Part shown: piece by piece, positions 47,378-59,763 of the stretch
Layout of the letters: every line of letters starts with the position of its first letter
Numbering within the stretch: the stretch's first letter is position 1
DNA from: Terana coerulea
Lineage: Eukaryota > Basidiomycota > Agaricomycetes > Polyporales > Phanerochaetaceae
Assembly (NCBI GenBank): GCA_024811115.1
Contig: JAKOGH010000637.1
Span: forward strand, 1-64,000
DNA: 64,000 nt
Direction of reading: 5' to 3'
Translations under genes and position numbers: made by a program
Notes under the pieces: generated by a model
What the model was told of the DNA's origin: nothing
The model's input: only the letters and a program-made list of their open reading frames with translations
The model's database searches: none

Positions 47378-48817
47378 TATGGCGGCCCTTCTGCACATTT
47401 AATAGACGCCGTAACAAATTGAAACCCAGCCGTAAACAACCATAACAAACCGTAAGTAATCGACCGTAACTATCTTCCAACCCCGCCGTAACCTTGATCA
47501 GTCGCCGTAACTTTGCTAACTCGCCGGAACTCTGCCTCGCCGGAACTACTTGACCGTAACTCTCTGCTATAATCCTAAGTTCCTCGTCGTCGACAACGTT
47601 CCACCTATCGTGTCACACAACATACTTGCAAGATGTTGCCGCATCTCTATCCACGCAACTCGCTCGCCCATGGCTTGGTTGACACCAAGTTGGTGCTATC
47701 GCACCTCGACGTACATGATTCCACTATAGCTTGTCCTTGGGACGTGTGGCGCGTACCGTGCTAAGGAGTGCGTTAGTTGGGGACGTGGCAAGTAGAGGGT
47801 AACAAATAGGTGCGTGCCAGCCATGCACTCTCGCACTCATGGTAAACTCACTAGGCGGCTCGACTTAAGTAAACCAAGACCCTTGGCTTCCGACGTTTCA
47901 TCCTTCAGGGCCCGGCTATATGCTACCACACGCCAGCCACGTCTTCGAGCAGTGACCAATACCTTCCAGGAATGTGCTCTTCCACAAGACCGCGAGTGTA
48001 AGCTGCCAGCAGCTGCGCTGGCTTGGATTGCATGCACTTCACCATCGGCGTTGACCAGCTACCACCAGCAGACTGGCACCCCTCTCCAATGGCAAGCACG
48101 ATTTCAAACCATTGACAAGGCTCAACGGCTATACGAGGAGATGGTTGTCGACACGCTCGGTGCCCCCGAAGTCACCACACCGGCCTCCACTATTGACTCC
48201 GATGACCGCGACCGGCCGACCACATGTGTGAACACACGCCCCCTATGGCTGATGTCTATGCCTGTCAGCAGTAAGTGACTGAAGCTGAGTTCGCGCGCAC
48301 AGCCGGCCACGTTTCCTGGCCCTCAGGGCGCGGGCCCTGTCCGCAAAAGCGTGCGGGTGAACAACAACTTGACGCTAGGAGGCAGCTGAACCAAGCTCTT
48401 GAAGCGCGGTTCCATGCATATATCTGTGTGGTGCTATGAGCCCATGAGCTCAGCTGCAACGCCCGCAGCCTGCATTGCCTACCGGTGAGTGTTTCCGGCA
48501 GGGCAGTGTCCATATCACCTTAGCAGGCCTTGGGTAGTGTTGAAGTTACGCAAAATTAATTAAACCAGCTTGTTTTGCTCATTGACACCCACAGCTGAAC
48601 TGTAAGTATGGATAATGCGAGACGCAGCGAGAGGGTGCAGGAATTCCGGCCGAGAGGCATGTAATTACGGCGAGTGAGTAAAGTTACGGTGACTGATCAG
48701 AGTTACGGCGGGGTTGGAAGATAGTTACGGTCGGTTACTTACGGTTTGTTATGGTTGTTTATGGCTGGGTTTCAAATTAGTTACGGCGTCTATTAAATGT
48801 GCAGAAGGGCCGCCATA
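47378..48817. mobile_element. Unclassified TIR element, copy B (CCGTAAC-repeat family)
   Basis: It has the same ends as copy A (TATGGCGGCCCTTCTGCACA and complement) and about 190-base arms of CCGTAAC-like words. Here the hexamer TGGAAC flanks it exactly (47372-47377, 48818-48823). Length is 1440 bases. The interior is inverted relative to copy A: the minus strand at about 47700-47620 encodes LGVNQAMGERVAWIE, matching LGVIKAMNERVVWLE in copy A with mostly conservative changes, so the family once carried a gene. A plus-strand 154-codon frame (47814-48278) has no recognised relatives. Confidence 0.9.
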
Positions 48818-48996
48818 TGGAACGTTTTATCAATGTAAATACACCCTTGGGCCTTGTCTTGAATATTCTTGCTATTGGTTTTACGTTTTGCATTTTGTAA
48901 TGTGTATGAAGCACAGAACGTGGTATACAGTGGTTCACATCTTATAGCCTCTCTGCGTTTGACAAATTAAGGATGCTGACCAGAACGCCGTGCCCT

Positions 48997-49673
48997 TTAG
49001 TACGCCGGTCTGTAAGTAGGTGGTAGCTCTTCCACTCGGACTGGCCCGGTTTCCTCACGCAACACTCCACCGCCTAGACGCACTCCACCGTCGACGTGCT
49101 GATATTGGAGATCTACCGCGGAGCTCGCAGATGTGCTGGAATTTCGTGCCTTGATACCTGTAAGAGGAAGGGGCACGCTTGACGTGATAGCGGTTGACTC
49201 GGAGTTAACCTGGTTCAGAACTTCCGCACTTGGAGCGACGACATCCAAGCTGGGATGAGAGATGGAGTAGCGAGAGGCTTCGGTGCATTGCGAGGCAGAA
49301 TAGCGAGAAGCCGGGTAGGGGTTAACGCCCGGTGACGTCGGCGGCTCATGAGTGTACACTACGGTTTAGGGTCTGAGTGAGTGCCTTGGAACAGATGAAC
49401 TCTACGAGTAACTCACAGCCTGCACTGGAGCAATTCTCCGGGGCGAATATATCCTGCTTCAGCGTGCTGCCGGTGATCCGTTTCCGGAGCGTGCCACTTC
49501 TCCTACGTTGTCGATAGACTAGAGCGCCGATGAGGATCGCCAGAATTACGCCGCAAGACACCAGCACCGATGGCAAGACTACGGGAAGCAATGAATGCTT
49601 GGGGGTCGGAGTAGATGCCATGCCGTTCTGCGGGGATGCCGTCGAAGTTGGCACATCTGTGTGGAACTCTGCC

Positions 49674-49709
<36 letters not shown>

Positions 49710-50505
49710 GGGCTCAGTGCGCCGTTCGTAGCTGCTTGCAGACCAGAAGTACCTTGGGACCACTGTTCAGTGATACCAACGATAGAAGAAGGAAGAGGAG
49801 AGCTCGAAGGTAGCTTCAGAGGTACGGGTCCACTGATTGACGATGCAGGGGCCGCGGGGGCTGCGGGGGCTGCGGGACCAGTGGGCGGTGCGACAGGCGC
49901 GCTGCTACTGAGGAGTGATATTGAAGTAAATATCTGGACCGGCTGTGTTGACGGTGACTCCGCACTAGATGACACCGAAGATGGGTTCGCGGATGGCACA
50001 TAGGTCAGATAGTCGACCAACAGCCGAGTGGATATCTGCCCGGCATTCATCGCGGTAACCTCGAGAGTATGTTGCCCATCTTCAAGATCCGGAGACTGAT
50101 ATAACAACTGATGTGATGTGTATGTGGCGGTCAGAATTGGATTTGTGAACGTGACGGGAGAGGATGAGTCCACAATGTATTGCGATACAGCCGAGTTGTT
50201 GTTTGGGACGCTACCATACACTGCAACCGACGTCCCTAGATAGTACGAGCACACGTTAGTTCTGGCGTACTATGAAATAATACAACATACCACGGAATGT
50301 GAACCGAAATTTGGACCCAGCAATATCAGTAGCCAACGCAGTGCTGAATATAGGTGAATATCTTCATAGAGACAGAAAAAGAAATACGAACTTGAACGTA
50401 CTGGTTGTAGTCTGTCTGCTGCCCGTCCATAGTGAACCATCCTCCTCCCTTTCCATGATCCACGAGCGGGTTCCTGTCGTCAATGGTGACTATGGTGCTT
50501 TCCAT
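48997..50505 (-). CDS. Single-pass membrane protein with beta-sandwich-like ectodomain, paralog 1
   Basis: The protein begins MESTIVTIDDRNPLVDHG (ATG at 50505-50503). Exon 1 ends at a GTACGT donor after DYN. The next exon, ending KFRFTFR, then the exon from GTSVAVYGSVPNNNS, complete a domain with the pattern IDDR...W......YN....F.GTSVAVYG......Y..D......F......Y...L..SP.L..G.HT, followed by LVDYLTYVP. This resembles the galactose-binding-like ectodomains common in mushroom surface proteins. After a long Ser/Pro/Ala-rich stalk, including a poly-Ser run coded by a GAT repeat, comes the membrane helix VVLPSVLVSCGVILAILIGA and basic YRQRRR. The last exon (49359-48997) ends EELPPTYRPAY. It is about 430 residues with no signal peptide seen, so topology is by analogy. 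Two tandem paralogs lie upstream of it. Confidence 0.8.
49674..49708. repeat. (GAT)n microsatellite coding poly-Ser
   Basis: About twelve GAT/ATG units run without interruption. On the coding (minus) strand they give a run of Ser in the stalk of paralog 1. The two other paralogs lack it, so stalk length may vary between strains. Confidence 0.9.
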
Positions 50506-51254
50506 AGCATGCGAGAAAAGAAGGTAAATTTAAAAAAAAGGATTGAGTGTTGAGTGTGCCAAGGGCGACCGCCCCTTCGGGAAGGCTGACGCTTGGCTTC
50601 TAGTTTGCCGGAATAGACCTGGGGAAGAGACGGTAGTGTCGCATCCCGCCACTCCAGCTTTAAGTAGAATGTCGCCTATCGCGCGAAAACATGTAAGCAC
50701 GACCAACTGTTGAGCAAAGGACTTGATAATCATCGTTAATGATAGAAGAAAGATGTGTATGATTTATCCGCCATGATAGATAGATAAGTCCGTACCACGG
50801 TACCACGGAGTTACGGAAGGAGAGGCAGACTCACCACATGGGAGTACTTGCCGCCATACTTGGCTATCTATGCTCCGCGACGGGCAGTTGCCATCTGGAA
50901 GAGCGTAAGGAGGGATTACCCGTCCGAGCAATGGCGACTGCAAAGACAGCTCGGGAGAGACCCTGTCTCGTCAGACAGAAAATGTGGAGTTGAGTTGTAT
51001 ACGATTAAAGCGGACAAATCATTCCGTACATGGGTATCACTGCGTTGTCACGCCGGACACCAGTGGAAATTGGGATGGATGTGGCTGCCAACTATGATGA
51101 GTTTGCGCTGACCGGACTTCGCAGAGATAGGAATCACAAACCTTACAGCGTATAATAGAACGTAAGGCAAGAATAATGATCAAATATCTCAGTAGCTGAC
51201 ATGGGGTGACAAGCAGATGAATGTTTATGACCAAGAGAAGAACCGTGTGCGTAC

Positions 51255-51330
51255 TAGTTGAAATCGCGCTCCTTGCCTTCCACAGTAAACCACTTGTCAC
51301 TGTCATCTATGAAAAGCTTCAATAGTCCAC
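51255..51330 (-). pseudogene. Decayed exon 1 of a fourth paralog
   Basis: The minus strand reads FIDDSDKWFTVEGKERDFN followed by a stop and a GTACGC donor-like site. This is the pattern IDDR....GGWFTMDGQQTDYN plus GTACGT donor of exon 1 in the three intact neighbours. The matching later exons were not found in the 750 bases downstream on that strand. The rest of 50510-51650 shows no gene. Confidence 0.5.
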
Positions 51331-51653
51331 AGCAGACAACGTGCCCTGCGCAAGGTATCATATTGTAGTGTTTCTTCTGAACAGCAGTGATCTCCAAGGC
51401 TCAAGCTTAAGAGCCCGCGCCAGAGGTATAGCACAAGGAGTCCAACATAGCATACCGCACTGCATTTTGCAGCATAAAGAAGTGTACATCATCACTGCAA
51501 TACACGACGAGCTCGATCATCGCCACAGGTGGTCCAAAAGCGATTGTACATCTGTGCTTTGACATGAGTTGCCGAAACCGGGGGAGAATACAAAGCACAG
51601 CCTCACCAACCAAGACATTTCAGCTCAGCCCTCGTACATCCACATGTATCTGT

Positions 51654-52808
51654 TTACGCCGCCGCTTCGTATGTAGGCGGTAGCTCTTCCATTTGGTCTG
51701 CATCTTCCTCGCCATTAGCCGCCCACAGCAAACGTACTTTACTGTCCATGTGTTGATCGCGAGAAGGGTCCGTACCAGTCGCGGAGGGGACAGTTGAAGG
51801 TGGCGCCGATGAGCCTGCAAGAGGCGGAGGGCTGAGGCTCGCCTGATTGGTATGATACTTGTGCGTGCGACCGCTGTTGTTCGCAAGACTTGATTCTTGA
51901 TGTTGATTCTGTGTGGGATAGGTTGTTACGGGTACGAAATGGTCATCCGCTGTGTATCAATAAGGGATCAGTCCTATTTGCATAACCTAAAGTAGGAACG
52001 CCACGTACCATCTCGCGGGTTTCCATCAAAGGTAAGCTTCTCCTCGCTGGACAAGTCAGCTTTCCTGCGCGAAAGCAGAGACGCACTTCGCTTCTTCCAG
52101 TATACCAAGACGCCTACGAGTACGGCTAGGAAGACAACGCAAGGGACGAGTACTGCTGGTAAGATGACCGGAAGGTTTGAGGGCTTCGGAGTGGGTGCCG
52201 ACGAAGTAGTCTCCGGTTTCGACGCTCCCGATGGACTAGCTCCCGCTGAGGTCGCAGGGGCCACACCAGGGAGTGAGCTCGAGGACAAGTTGGCGGAGGG
52301 GATGTATGTAATATAGTCGACAAGGGGACGGGTATATAGCTCCCCGGCGTTCACCGAGGTGACCTTGATGGTATGCTCCCCGTCCGCAAGCTCCGGGGAC
52401 TGGTAAAACAGCTGACGGGAGGTGTATTGAGCGACGAGATTTGGAGTGGTAAATGTGACGGGAGATGAGGAATCCAAAGTGTACGATGTCATAGCCGAGT
52501 TGTTGTTTGGGACGCTGCCATACACTGCAACAGATGTTCCTTGGTTGTACAGCAACACGTGAGCGTCAGTGGGTGGGAGTCCGTGAAGAACAGTAGCATA
52601 CCGTTGAAGGTGAATTGAAACTGTGAGTTGGGGATATCCGTAGCTAGTATTGTCCTGCAGCTTGATGTGCTCTTTGGTTATTTGAAGATTGGCTGATCAC
52701 GTACTGGTTATAGTCTGTCTGTTGACCATTCAATAAGAACCATCCCGTTCCAAGTCCCCCTTTAATGGCCGGGCTTCTGTCGTCGATGGTAATGATCGTA
52801 CTTTCCAT
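51654..52808 (-). CDS. Single-pass membrane protein with beta-sandwich-like ectodomain, paralog 2
   Basis: It has the same layout as its neighbours. Exon 1 starts MESTIITIDDRSPAIKGG (52808) and ends at DYN with a GTACGT donor. The second exon gives ILATDIPNSQFQFTFN. The main exon (about 52555-52010) holds GTSVAVYGSVPNNNSAMTSY, LVDYITYIPS, a shorter Ser/Ala stalk than paralog 1, and the membrane helix LPAVLVPCVVFLAVLVGVLVYW with a basic anchor. After an intron with donor GTACGT at about 52010, the last exon ends EELPPTYEAAA (stop 51656-51654). It is about 300 residues. The frame is intact across normal splice sites. Paralog 3 is its closest relative by eye. Confidence 0.8.
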
Positions 52809-52809
52809 A

Positions 52810-54161
52810 CTGGGTCGAGGAGATCAGCGAAATAAGAGAGAGTGTTTTGGAAGCAGAGGCGGGCCCCAGGCCCCAGTATGACGATGCTAGCGTCGAGGAG
52901 GAGTGGAAGAGGGAAGAGTCAAGTCCTGTCCGGCCAGCCCTGTATTGTTGTCGTTCGTGAGAAGGACAGACGCAAGGCGTTTGATTACAGTGACAGATCG
53001 TTGAGATGCGCTGCGCAACCATCTCATCTAGTTCGCGCATTTGATGCGCTGCATGACAACCACAGTGAAGCGCTGAGATACAATGGGGAACAGCTGAGGC
53101 GACAGCATGCCCAGGCCTCACACGGCCACCAGTAGGTGGTAGCAGAATGGATGTGTCGTACGTTGGCTGGTCGGGCAAGTGAAGCTGTAGGAAGCAAGCG
53201 ACTCACCTGGTCGTCAAGCGCTTCAACTTGAAGTTTCAACACTAGCGGTGTAGAACGAGATCGTCAACATGTTGCTTCCATCACCAATATTGCCACTGGT
53301 GAGAGTATAGTAGTTGGGCTGAGGAAGTTGAATCAGTATTCTCGTGTGACGTGCCGGGTCGCTCGCCTATATGCTCCCAACCAGTCCCGTAATGTCGTCA
53401 GGAAATGAGCATCTCGCCAAGTTGAATGATCGAATACCGCCCTTGGTTCAGGTCCACTTATTACTTCGCTCCTCTTCCTATGGTCGCAACCTCTTTACAG
53501 CTAGATGTCCCAAACCGCGCGTCGCTTTCTGTCGTATCGGTCCTTGGTAACGGTGTCTCGCGCAAAATGCACCAGTGATGCGCCAGGGACGAATGGGGCC
53601 AGAGGGAAGATTGGCGGCCGCGACTCGCCACGACATCTTCACTGCTGTCAGCTTCTCTGCAGTCCAACAGAGGGTGCGCGGATGCCTTTGGAAAATCAAG
53701 AGTACATGCGACGAGGCAATGGAGAATGAGAAGGTGCCCGTCAGCTTTGTGGCGTCGCCGCTGAAACATATGCGAGAGAAGTGCAGATACCAGTTGCCGC
53801 TTACATAATCACCGCTTACATCACCAGGGCGCCAACGAGGGCAAGCATTCGAAAGCGTCATGTTCTAGTCTTCTAGATCTTGGACACCGAGGAGCGGTGA
53901 GCCGGTACTTATCATCGATGATTTATCGCTTGTTCAACGGAGAAGCTTGCACACTCCCAGTTAGAGATAATCACAAAGGAAGCGCTGGTCTCTCGACCTC
54001 TGAAGACTGCTTACAGTAAGAGCTCGGCAAGGACACTGGTACACATTCAGATGCCAATTTGGCTGGAGAATCGGGGATATACGCGGTGAACGAAGGCAGA
54101 AGATTATATGCATGCTACTATTGTGACATTATCGCATTGTAATTACAGACATTGTTGAGAA
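52810..54161. other. Spacer between paralogs 2 and 3
   Basis: The part upstream of paralog 2 (about 53235-53300: GTGTAGAACGAGATC and nearby words) resembles the part upstream of paralog 3 (about 55780-55835), so promoter sequence was duplicated with the gene. A minus frame at 53478-53861 (SGDYVSGNWYLHFSRICFSG) is unexplained but has no recognised relatives. Confidence 0.4.
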
Positions 54162-55345
54162 TTAGGATGAATGTACAGGACCTGAGGCCGCATTGTAGGT
54201 AGGAGGTGGCTCTTCGAGCGAGTTCACATCTCTTGCACCGTTCACCTCCCAACCAAGATGTCGTCCACCGCCCGTATGCTGAGAACGAGAAGAGGCCGTG
54301 CCGGTCGCAGAAGGCACGGATGGAGGCGATACCGTAGAGCCCACAAGAGGGGGAAGGCCGGATGTCACAGAACTTGCAGGATAAGTGTGCATGGGACCGC
54401 CGATGTCCGCAAAACTTGGTTCTTCACGCCGATCCTGTGAATTGTAGATTATTGCGTGCTTGGGGTGGTTATCCACTATGCATTTCAAAGCATAAATTCT
54501 ACAAGAGCAACGCGAAGCAGACATGTCACGCACTTTCTCTGGGGTTTTCTCCGGAAGCCTGCTTTTGTTTATTGGATAAGCCAGCATTCCGTCTAGTCCA
54601 ATACAATACACAGCCTAAAAGGACGGCTAGGAGGACGGCGCAAGGTACGAGTACTGCAGGTAAGATGACCGGAAGCTTCGAGGGCTTCGAAACGGGCGTT
54701 GACGTGGAGGTGTCTGGTTTCAACTCTCCCGTTGTGCTAGCCTCCATTATGCTAGCTCCCGTTGTGCTAATTGAAGAAGTGCCGATAGGGAGCGAGGTCG
54801 AAGTCGAGTTAGTAGTGGAGGGGACATATGTGAGATAGTCGAAAAGAGCGCGGTTGTATAACTTCCCAGCGTTCAACGAAACGACCTTGACAGTATGCTT
54901 CCCGTCTATAAGCTCCGGGGACTGGTAAAGTAGCATGCGCGACGTATATTCTGCGGTGAGGTTTGGAGCGGTGAAAATGACGGGAGATGACGCATCCAAA
55001 GTGTACGACGTCATTGCTGAGTTGTTTCTTGGGACGCTGCCATATAGCGAAACAGATGTTCCTTGATAACATAACAGTGCATGCGCGTTGCTAAGCGGAC
55101 GTCCTTATGAATGGTCATTACAAAGAACTGCAACATACCATTGAATGTGAATTGGAAGTGTGCACCAGTGATGTCAGTGGCCAGTATTGTCCTGCAGCCA
55201 GATCAGCTACTGTTTGACGTAAAAATGGACTGAGCATGTACTGGTTGTAGTCTGTCTGTGTTCCGCCCAAGAGGAACCACCCCGTTCCAAGACCCCCAGT
55301 GATAGCTGGACTTCTGTCGTCAATGGTAATGATTGTGCTCTGCAT
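54162..55345 (-). CDS. Single-pass membrane protein with beta-sandwich-like ectodomain, paralog 3
   Basis: It starts MQSTIITIDDRSPAITGG (55345), with the same exon 1 donor and a second exon ILATDITGAHFQFTFN. The main exon runs from about 55065 with GTSVSLYGSVPRNNSAMTSY and SPELIDGKHTVKVVSLNAGK through a short Ser/Thr stalk to the helix LPAVLVPCAVLLAVLLGCVLYW. The tail ends LEEPPPTYNAASGPVHSS (stop at 54162). It is about 320 residues. The joins around 54600-54400 are less certain than in the other copies. As in its neighbours, the cytosolic tail has a PPTY motif. Confidence 0.75.
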
Positions 55346-57537
55346 TGTGAACCAAGATAAGTAGCGCAAGAAAAAGGCCCTTTAAACACACGTGAGCCCC
55401 CAATATTGGCTGACAATGCGGATGTCAATGGTAGCGGAAGAGGATAGAGTAAGCTCAGCTGCTGCCGGCTGTTGTTATATCTGCAATGTGTATATATGGA
55501 GGCAGGGAAGAGCATGTAACTGTTATAACAGATTGCTGCAGCGCATCTTGCTGTTCGCATCCATCCCAACTGTTTTCCGCACTTCGTGCACTGCATAGCA
55601 ACATAAAGCGCCGGAGTCAAATTGGGGATAGAGACGAGAAATAAGGTGCGCGAAGAGGTTAGACAGCTAGCAATGAACGTAGTGAAGCGATTGGGTCACA
55701 AGTTTGGTGGTTTTGGCCAAGTGGAATCGTATACGTAGAAAGCAAGTACTGCTCACTGCCTCGCATCATGTTGAGCGGTAGAACGAGATCTGATATGATG
55801 CCGCCACGAACATTGCAAGGGGTGAGAATAGCTGGCATAAGCGAGGGTGAGCACTACTGCGCTCACTTTTAGCAGCGCCATCATCTCAGCTTGAGGAAGT
55901 ACATGAGCTTAATACGAGCATCTAAGCAACTTGAATAAAATACCTTTCGTAACACCCGGTCGCAGTCATTTTAGACCTCGCGTGGCGCTCCTCTCAAGTT
56001 TCACGTATGCGTGGCAGTCGCTGATGGCACGACGCAACTTGCCTCTGTTTCGTACTCAGGTCGTTTCATGCGAAGCCCACGATGGCCAGCTTGAAACTCG
56101 AGACGGCGGCATGATTTCCGCCGTACTTACATCCAATGGTCCCAAATAAAATGATACTTTCAAGAAGCTCTAGGCGGGTGCCTATATCAGCGTGAAAGGG
56201 TGTGAGGAAAAGGTCCCGGTGAGCAGTACTCAAGCAGTACTGGTGAAACTTGAGTGAAACTGTGAAAGGACGGTCGACGACTTTGTGGCGCCGCGGGAAA
56301 ATGCGGGAAGAGACCCAAACGTAGGAGCCGCCGGTTGCGTGATGAGCGCTTGTACTTCGGCATGACGTCAAGCTCGGCTGCTCGGGGAGCGTGCTTTTGA
56401 TCTTCGCCATACACAAAGTTAGCAGCGAACGGCAACACTGCACATCAGGCGAAATAGTAAGCGTTAATAGGCGCGGAATATGCCGGATATTCCGTGCATA
56501 TTCATGACATAGACAAGTAGCGCCGGGAAGAATAGCCCCGGAATATGTTACTCATATTGGCCTATATCAAGTCAATATTCACGGCATAGTGTGCGGATAA
56601 TCGGGAAATAGTCTGTGGCGCGATATTTCCTGGTAAGCGCCCATCGTCAATGTCGCAGAACACGGCGCCGGCTTCGATTGATACACAATAGGGACACTGG
56701 ACAGCACCCTACACCCATTATCATGATGCAATGTATATTTGATTGGTGATGTAATACTACATACATGGCTAGTAATACTAATATACACTGGCAGGGTAAC
56801 ATGTACTTGGTCTCTACCATAGTCCAGACTCCAGCGCGCACACGACACAACCTGGTGACATGGCAGCTATGCATCGCAGCTTGGTCTTCATCCAGGAGTA
56901 TGTTGTTAACCCGTGGTGTCACACCTGAGAGGTTTGTGATGCATTAGTCAGCAAGTGGGCATGCAACAGTCACAGATACGCACCCAGTCCCATGGAATGC
57001 GCGCCGCCCAGTTCCCCAATGTAATCATATATATATATGATCACGAGAATATCTGAGTCTCGGCACTGAAGGGCGTTTTAGGCGAATCATTAACTGAAAC
57101 GAGCGAGAGGAAACGGCGTACGCATACATTACGCAGACGCTGGGCTGCGATGTCCAATGTTGCACGACGGTAACAAGGCCAGTGACTAGTCATGGTCGTC
57201 AACCAGTGAGTGCCATTGAGAGACAAGGGTGACTCACCAAGGTAGACCCTGACGACTTAGAGTAAAAGTCTCGGTGCTAAGTACCGAGGGTCATGCTCGA
57301 GGGGATGGGGGTCGTGGTCCGTAGACAAGAGACGATGAAGGACAAGACGCTGATGACGCAGCTTATAACCTCAACGCTCCATACCCAAATTGGGCGACGG
57401 CGCAAAGGCCCATATCCTCGCAACATATCCCAGGCCGCGACTATGTCAAAAATATCTCTCTGCACGAATATACAATGAATATGTACTTGATATGTGACAT
57501 ATACAGGGGATATCAACGCTAACTATTTTGGGTCAAC
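55346..57537. other. Gene-poor spacer
   Basis: Upstream of paralog 3 and of the PAF-AH-like gene, many short frames show no family resemblance. An AT repeat (ATATATATATAT) lies at about 57030. No RNA gene or bounded element was found. Confidence 0.4.
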
Positions 57538-59473
57538 ATGCAGTGCAACTTCGCAAGCATGCTTGCTCTCGACGACCCCATATCCAGATACTATGAGCAA
57601 ACCCCCTTCCCGTCGAGCTCGGACCCCAGCCTGTCGCCAACGGATGTGAGCCCTCCAGGTCACCCTCGCTCATCTTCGCTACCACGAGAGACGAACACTA
57701 GCCAGTTCTGCGAGCCAGAACCGCCGAAACTACACGAAGTTAAACGACACTCGCCATTCGGAGCGCTGCTGTCCAGATCTCTACCAAACTATACCGGACC
57801 CCATACAGTGGGAGTATGCGACCTAGAGATCCCAGTTCAGCGACAGACGTTCGGGACATTTGTACACAAGGACATGCCTGATTCGCGGGCCGGCATCGCA
57901 ATGGATACTGTATTATTTACCCTCTATTATCCCTGCGAGCCGCAAGAGAAGCCGAAGCCAGTGGTTTGGTTTCCTAGGTGTGTCTTACCGCCCATCCCCT
58001 TGAGTACCCTTTGTTCTTGCCCTGTCGACATTCTTTGCTGCTTTAATCATGAGATACTTCCCTGGAAGAACGATGCTGACAGTGTTCCTATCACATTCCC
58101 ATCCACTAATGCAGATTATCTCAGACAATAGACGGGTTCCTCAAGATGGCGAAACGAACTCCAAACATGTGGTACCGCATGGTTGCTTGTACGTATACTA
58201 TCGTGTTTTGCTTTCATGCCCGCTCATCATTTTTGTTGAATATAGACCCAACCGCTGCAGCGTTGATACATGGCACTACCTTCCCCGCCAATAAGGACGC
58301 GTCCTTACTCACGCCTCCGACAAGTCCTGTATCGCACTCTTATCACAAGGACGGCAAATGGCCCCTCATGCTGTTCAGTCACGGTGTGGGCTGTTCTAGG
58401 CTCATGTACAGCGCCTACTGTGGTGAGATGGCTAGCCGCGGATTCGTCGTCGCCGCGCTTGAACACCGAGATGGCACAAGTCCCAGTTCGACAATCGCTG
58501 CCGCTGATGGTACGACGACGAAACTGGACTGGATGCAGTGGAACGACCTACAGTGAGTGGTGCTTATTTGTTCCATTTTTCTGCGTCTGATGCATACCCG
58601 CATAGCTGGCCGGACATGGAGGAACAGCCGACTGATGACAGCACACTGCGGCGCGAACAAATCAAATACAGGGTCGCTGAGCTCGAAGCTGTCGTCAATG
58701 CAATGCGAACCATGTCAAACGGCCAACCCATTGAATGTCACTCATTTAACGGAAGCGAGTTTGACTGGCATAGGTGGGAGTGTGTTGACGCAAGTACACC
58801 CGTCATGTCCGGACATTCTCTTGGTGGTGGCGCTGCGGTGCGTATCTGTACTTTGCTATGCCCAAGGATATGACAGCTCATACCAATGATTTCGCAGCTC
58901 GTCGCTTCGGCTACTACGTCGATCGACTTCCGCGCCGTTATTGCTTTCGATCCTGCAGTTCGCCGTGCGTACTTGGACTATGTAATCATCCTTCATGCTC
59001 ACGCTTTAATAGGCCTCGCACCATGGGACAGCTCCATTGAACACCCACTTCTAATCATCAACTCCGAAGAGGTCACGGTGAAATCTGAATTCAGGTCGCT
59101 ATTAGCCAAGTTTGCGGGCAGCGCCAAAGCCGGCATGCAAGTGTACACAATCGGCGGCTCTACCCACCCTTCCTTCTCAGATGTCTTCCTCATCCTCCCA
59201 CAAGCCATCAACAAACGCGTTGGCTTGACGTGCCATGCCCATACGGTGATCGAGAAGATCGTCCGCGCGTCCGAGGACTTCCTGAGTGGGGAAGGCGGGC
59301 ATGGTGGGCGGGTCGCGTATGACGAGGTGTTCCGAGACGAGGACGATATGGCTTGGAAGATGTCGATTAAGGGCGGGTCGGTACTACCTTGGAAGAATAA
59401 AGTTGGTGAGGGTAGCGGCATGATTTACAGAAGTGTGGGGAAGCCCGGAGAGCTTGCTTTATGCCAGCTCTGA
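57538..59473 (+). CDS. Platelet-activating factor acetylhydrolase-like lipase
   Basis: Exons 57538-57977, 58115-58188, 58246-58552, 58606-58837, 58898-58964 and 59013-59473 join in frame to 526 residues. This is an alpha/beta hydrolase of the PAF-AH group, which cleaves short or oxidised sn-2 acyl chains from phospholipids. The entry LPNYTGPHTVGVCDLEIPV and VLFTLYYPCEP are typical. LMLFSHGVGCSRLMYSAYCG gives the oxyanion region, followed by ALEHRDGT. The nucleophile is the Ser of GHSLGGG (exon 4), the acid is probably the Asp of AFDPA (exon 5), and the base is the His of GGSTHPSFSD (exon 6). There is no secretion signal, so it is likely intracellular. A disordered Ser/Pro-rich N-terminus of about 80 residues precedes the domain. 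The active site is complete; it is convergent with the F-box gene. Confidence 0.9.
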
Positions 59474-59763
59474 AACATTTACAGCGCTGAGGCGTACATC
59501 CTCACGACTGGTGGGCAAACCTCTTAATATATTTTAGTGCACCAGATTCATTGCAACTCATGTGTAAAGTAGTAGAGTTTATCGTCTTTCCATAATTGTA
59601 TTAAGTCTTATTTCCTTTACTACACTCAGGACATACCCTCATGGCCGCTGGGATTGCTATAAGGCGTACACTGTACACTGTTAAATTGTTGGATGGAAAC
59701 CAAAGAGACCGCACAAATGCAGGCTTTCGGACCAGCCTAAGGGCTGCATCAGAGTGCACACGC

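Noticed and set aside
47814..48278. 154-codon plus frame inside TIR element B as a transposase
   Set aside because: No DDE, HNH or Tyr-recombinase motif is visible, and the counterpart in copy A is not open; conservation between copies favours a different frame on the other strand nearby.
49530..50003. 157-codon plus-strand frame with poly-Asp
   Set aside because: Antisense of the Ser/Pro/Ala stalk and GAT microsatellite of membrane paralog 1.
53478..53861. 127-codon minus frame as a real gene
   Set aside because: No family resemblance, overlapping alternative frames of similar length, and no clear splice context; kept only as a note in the spacer.
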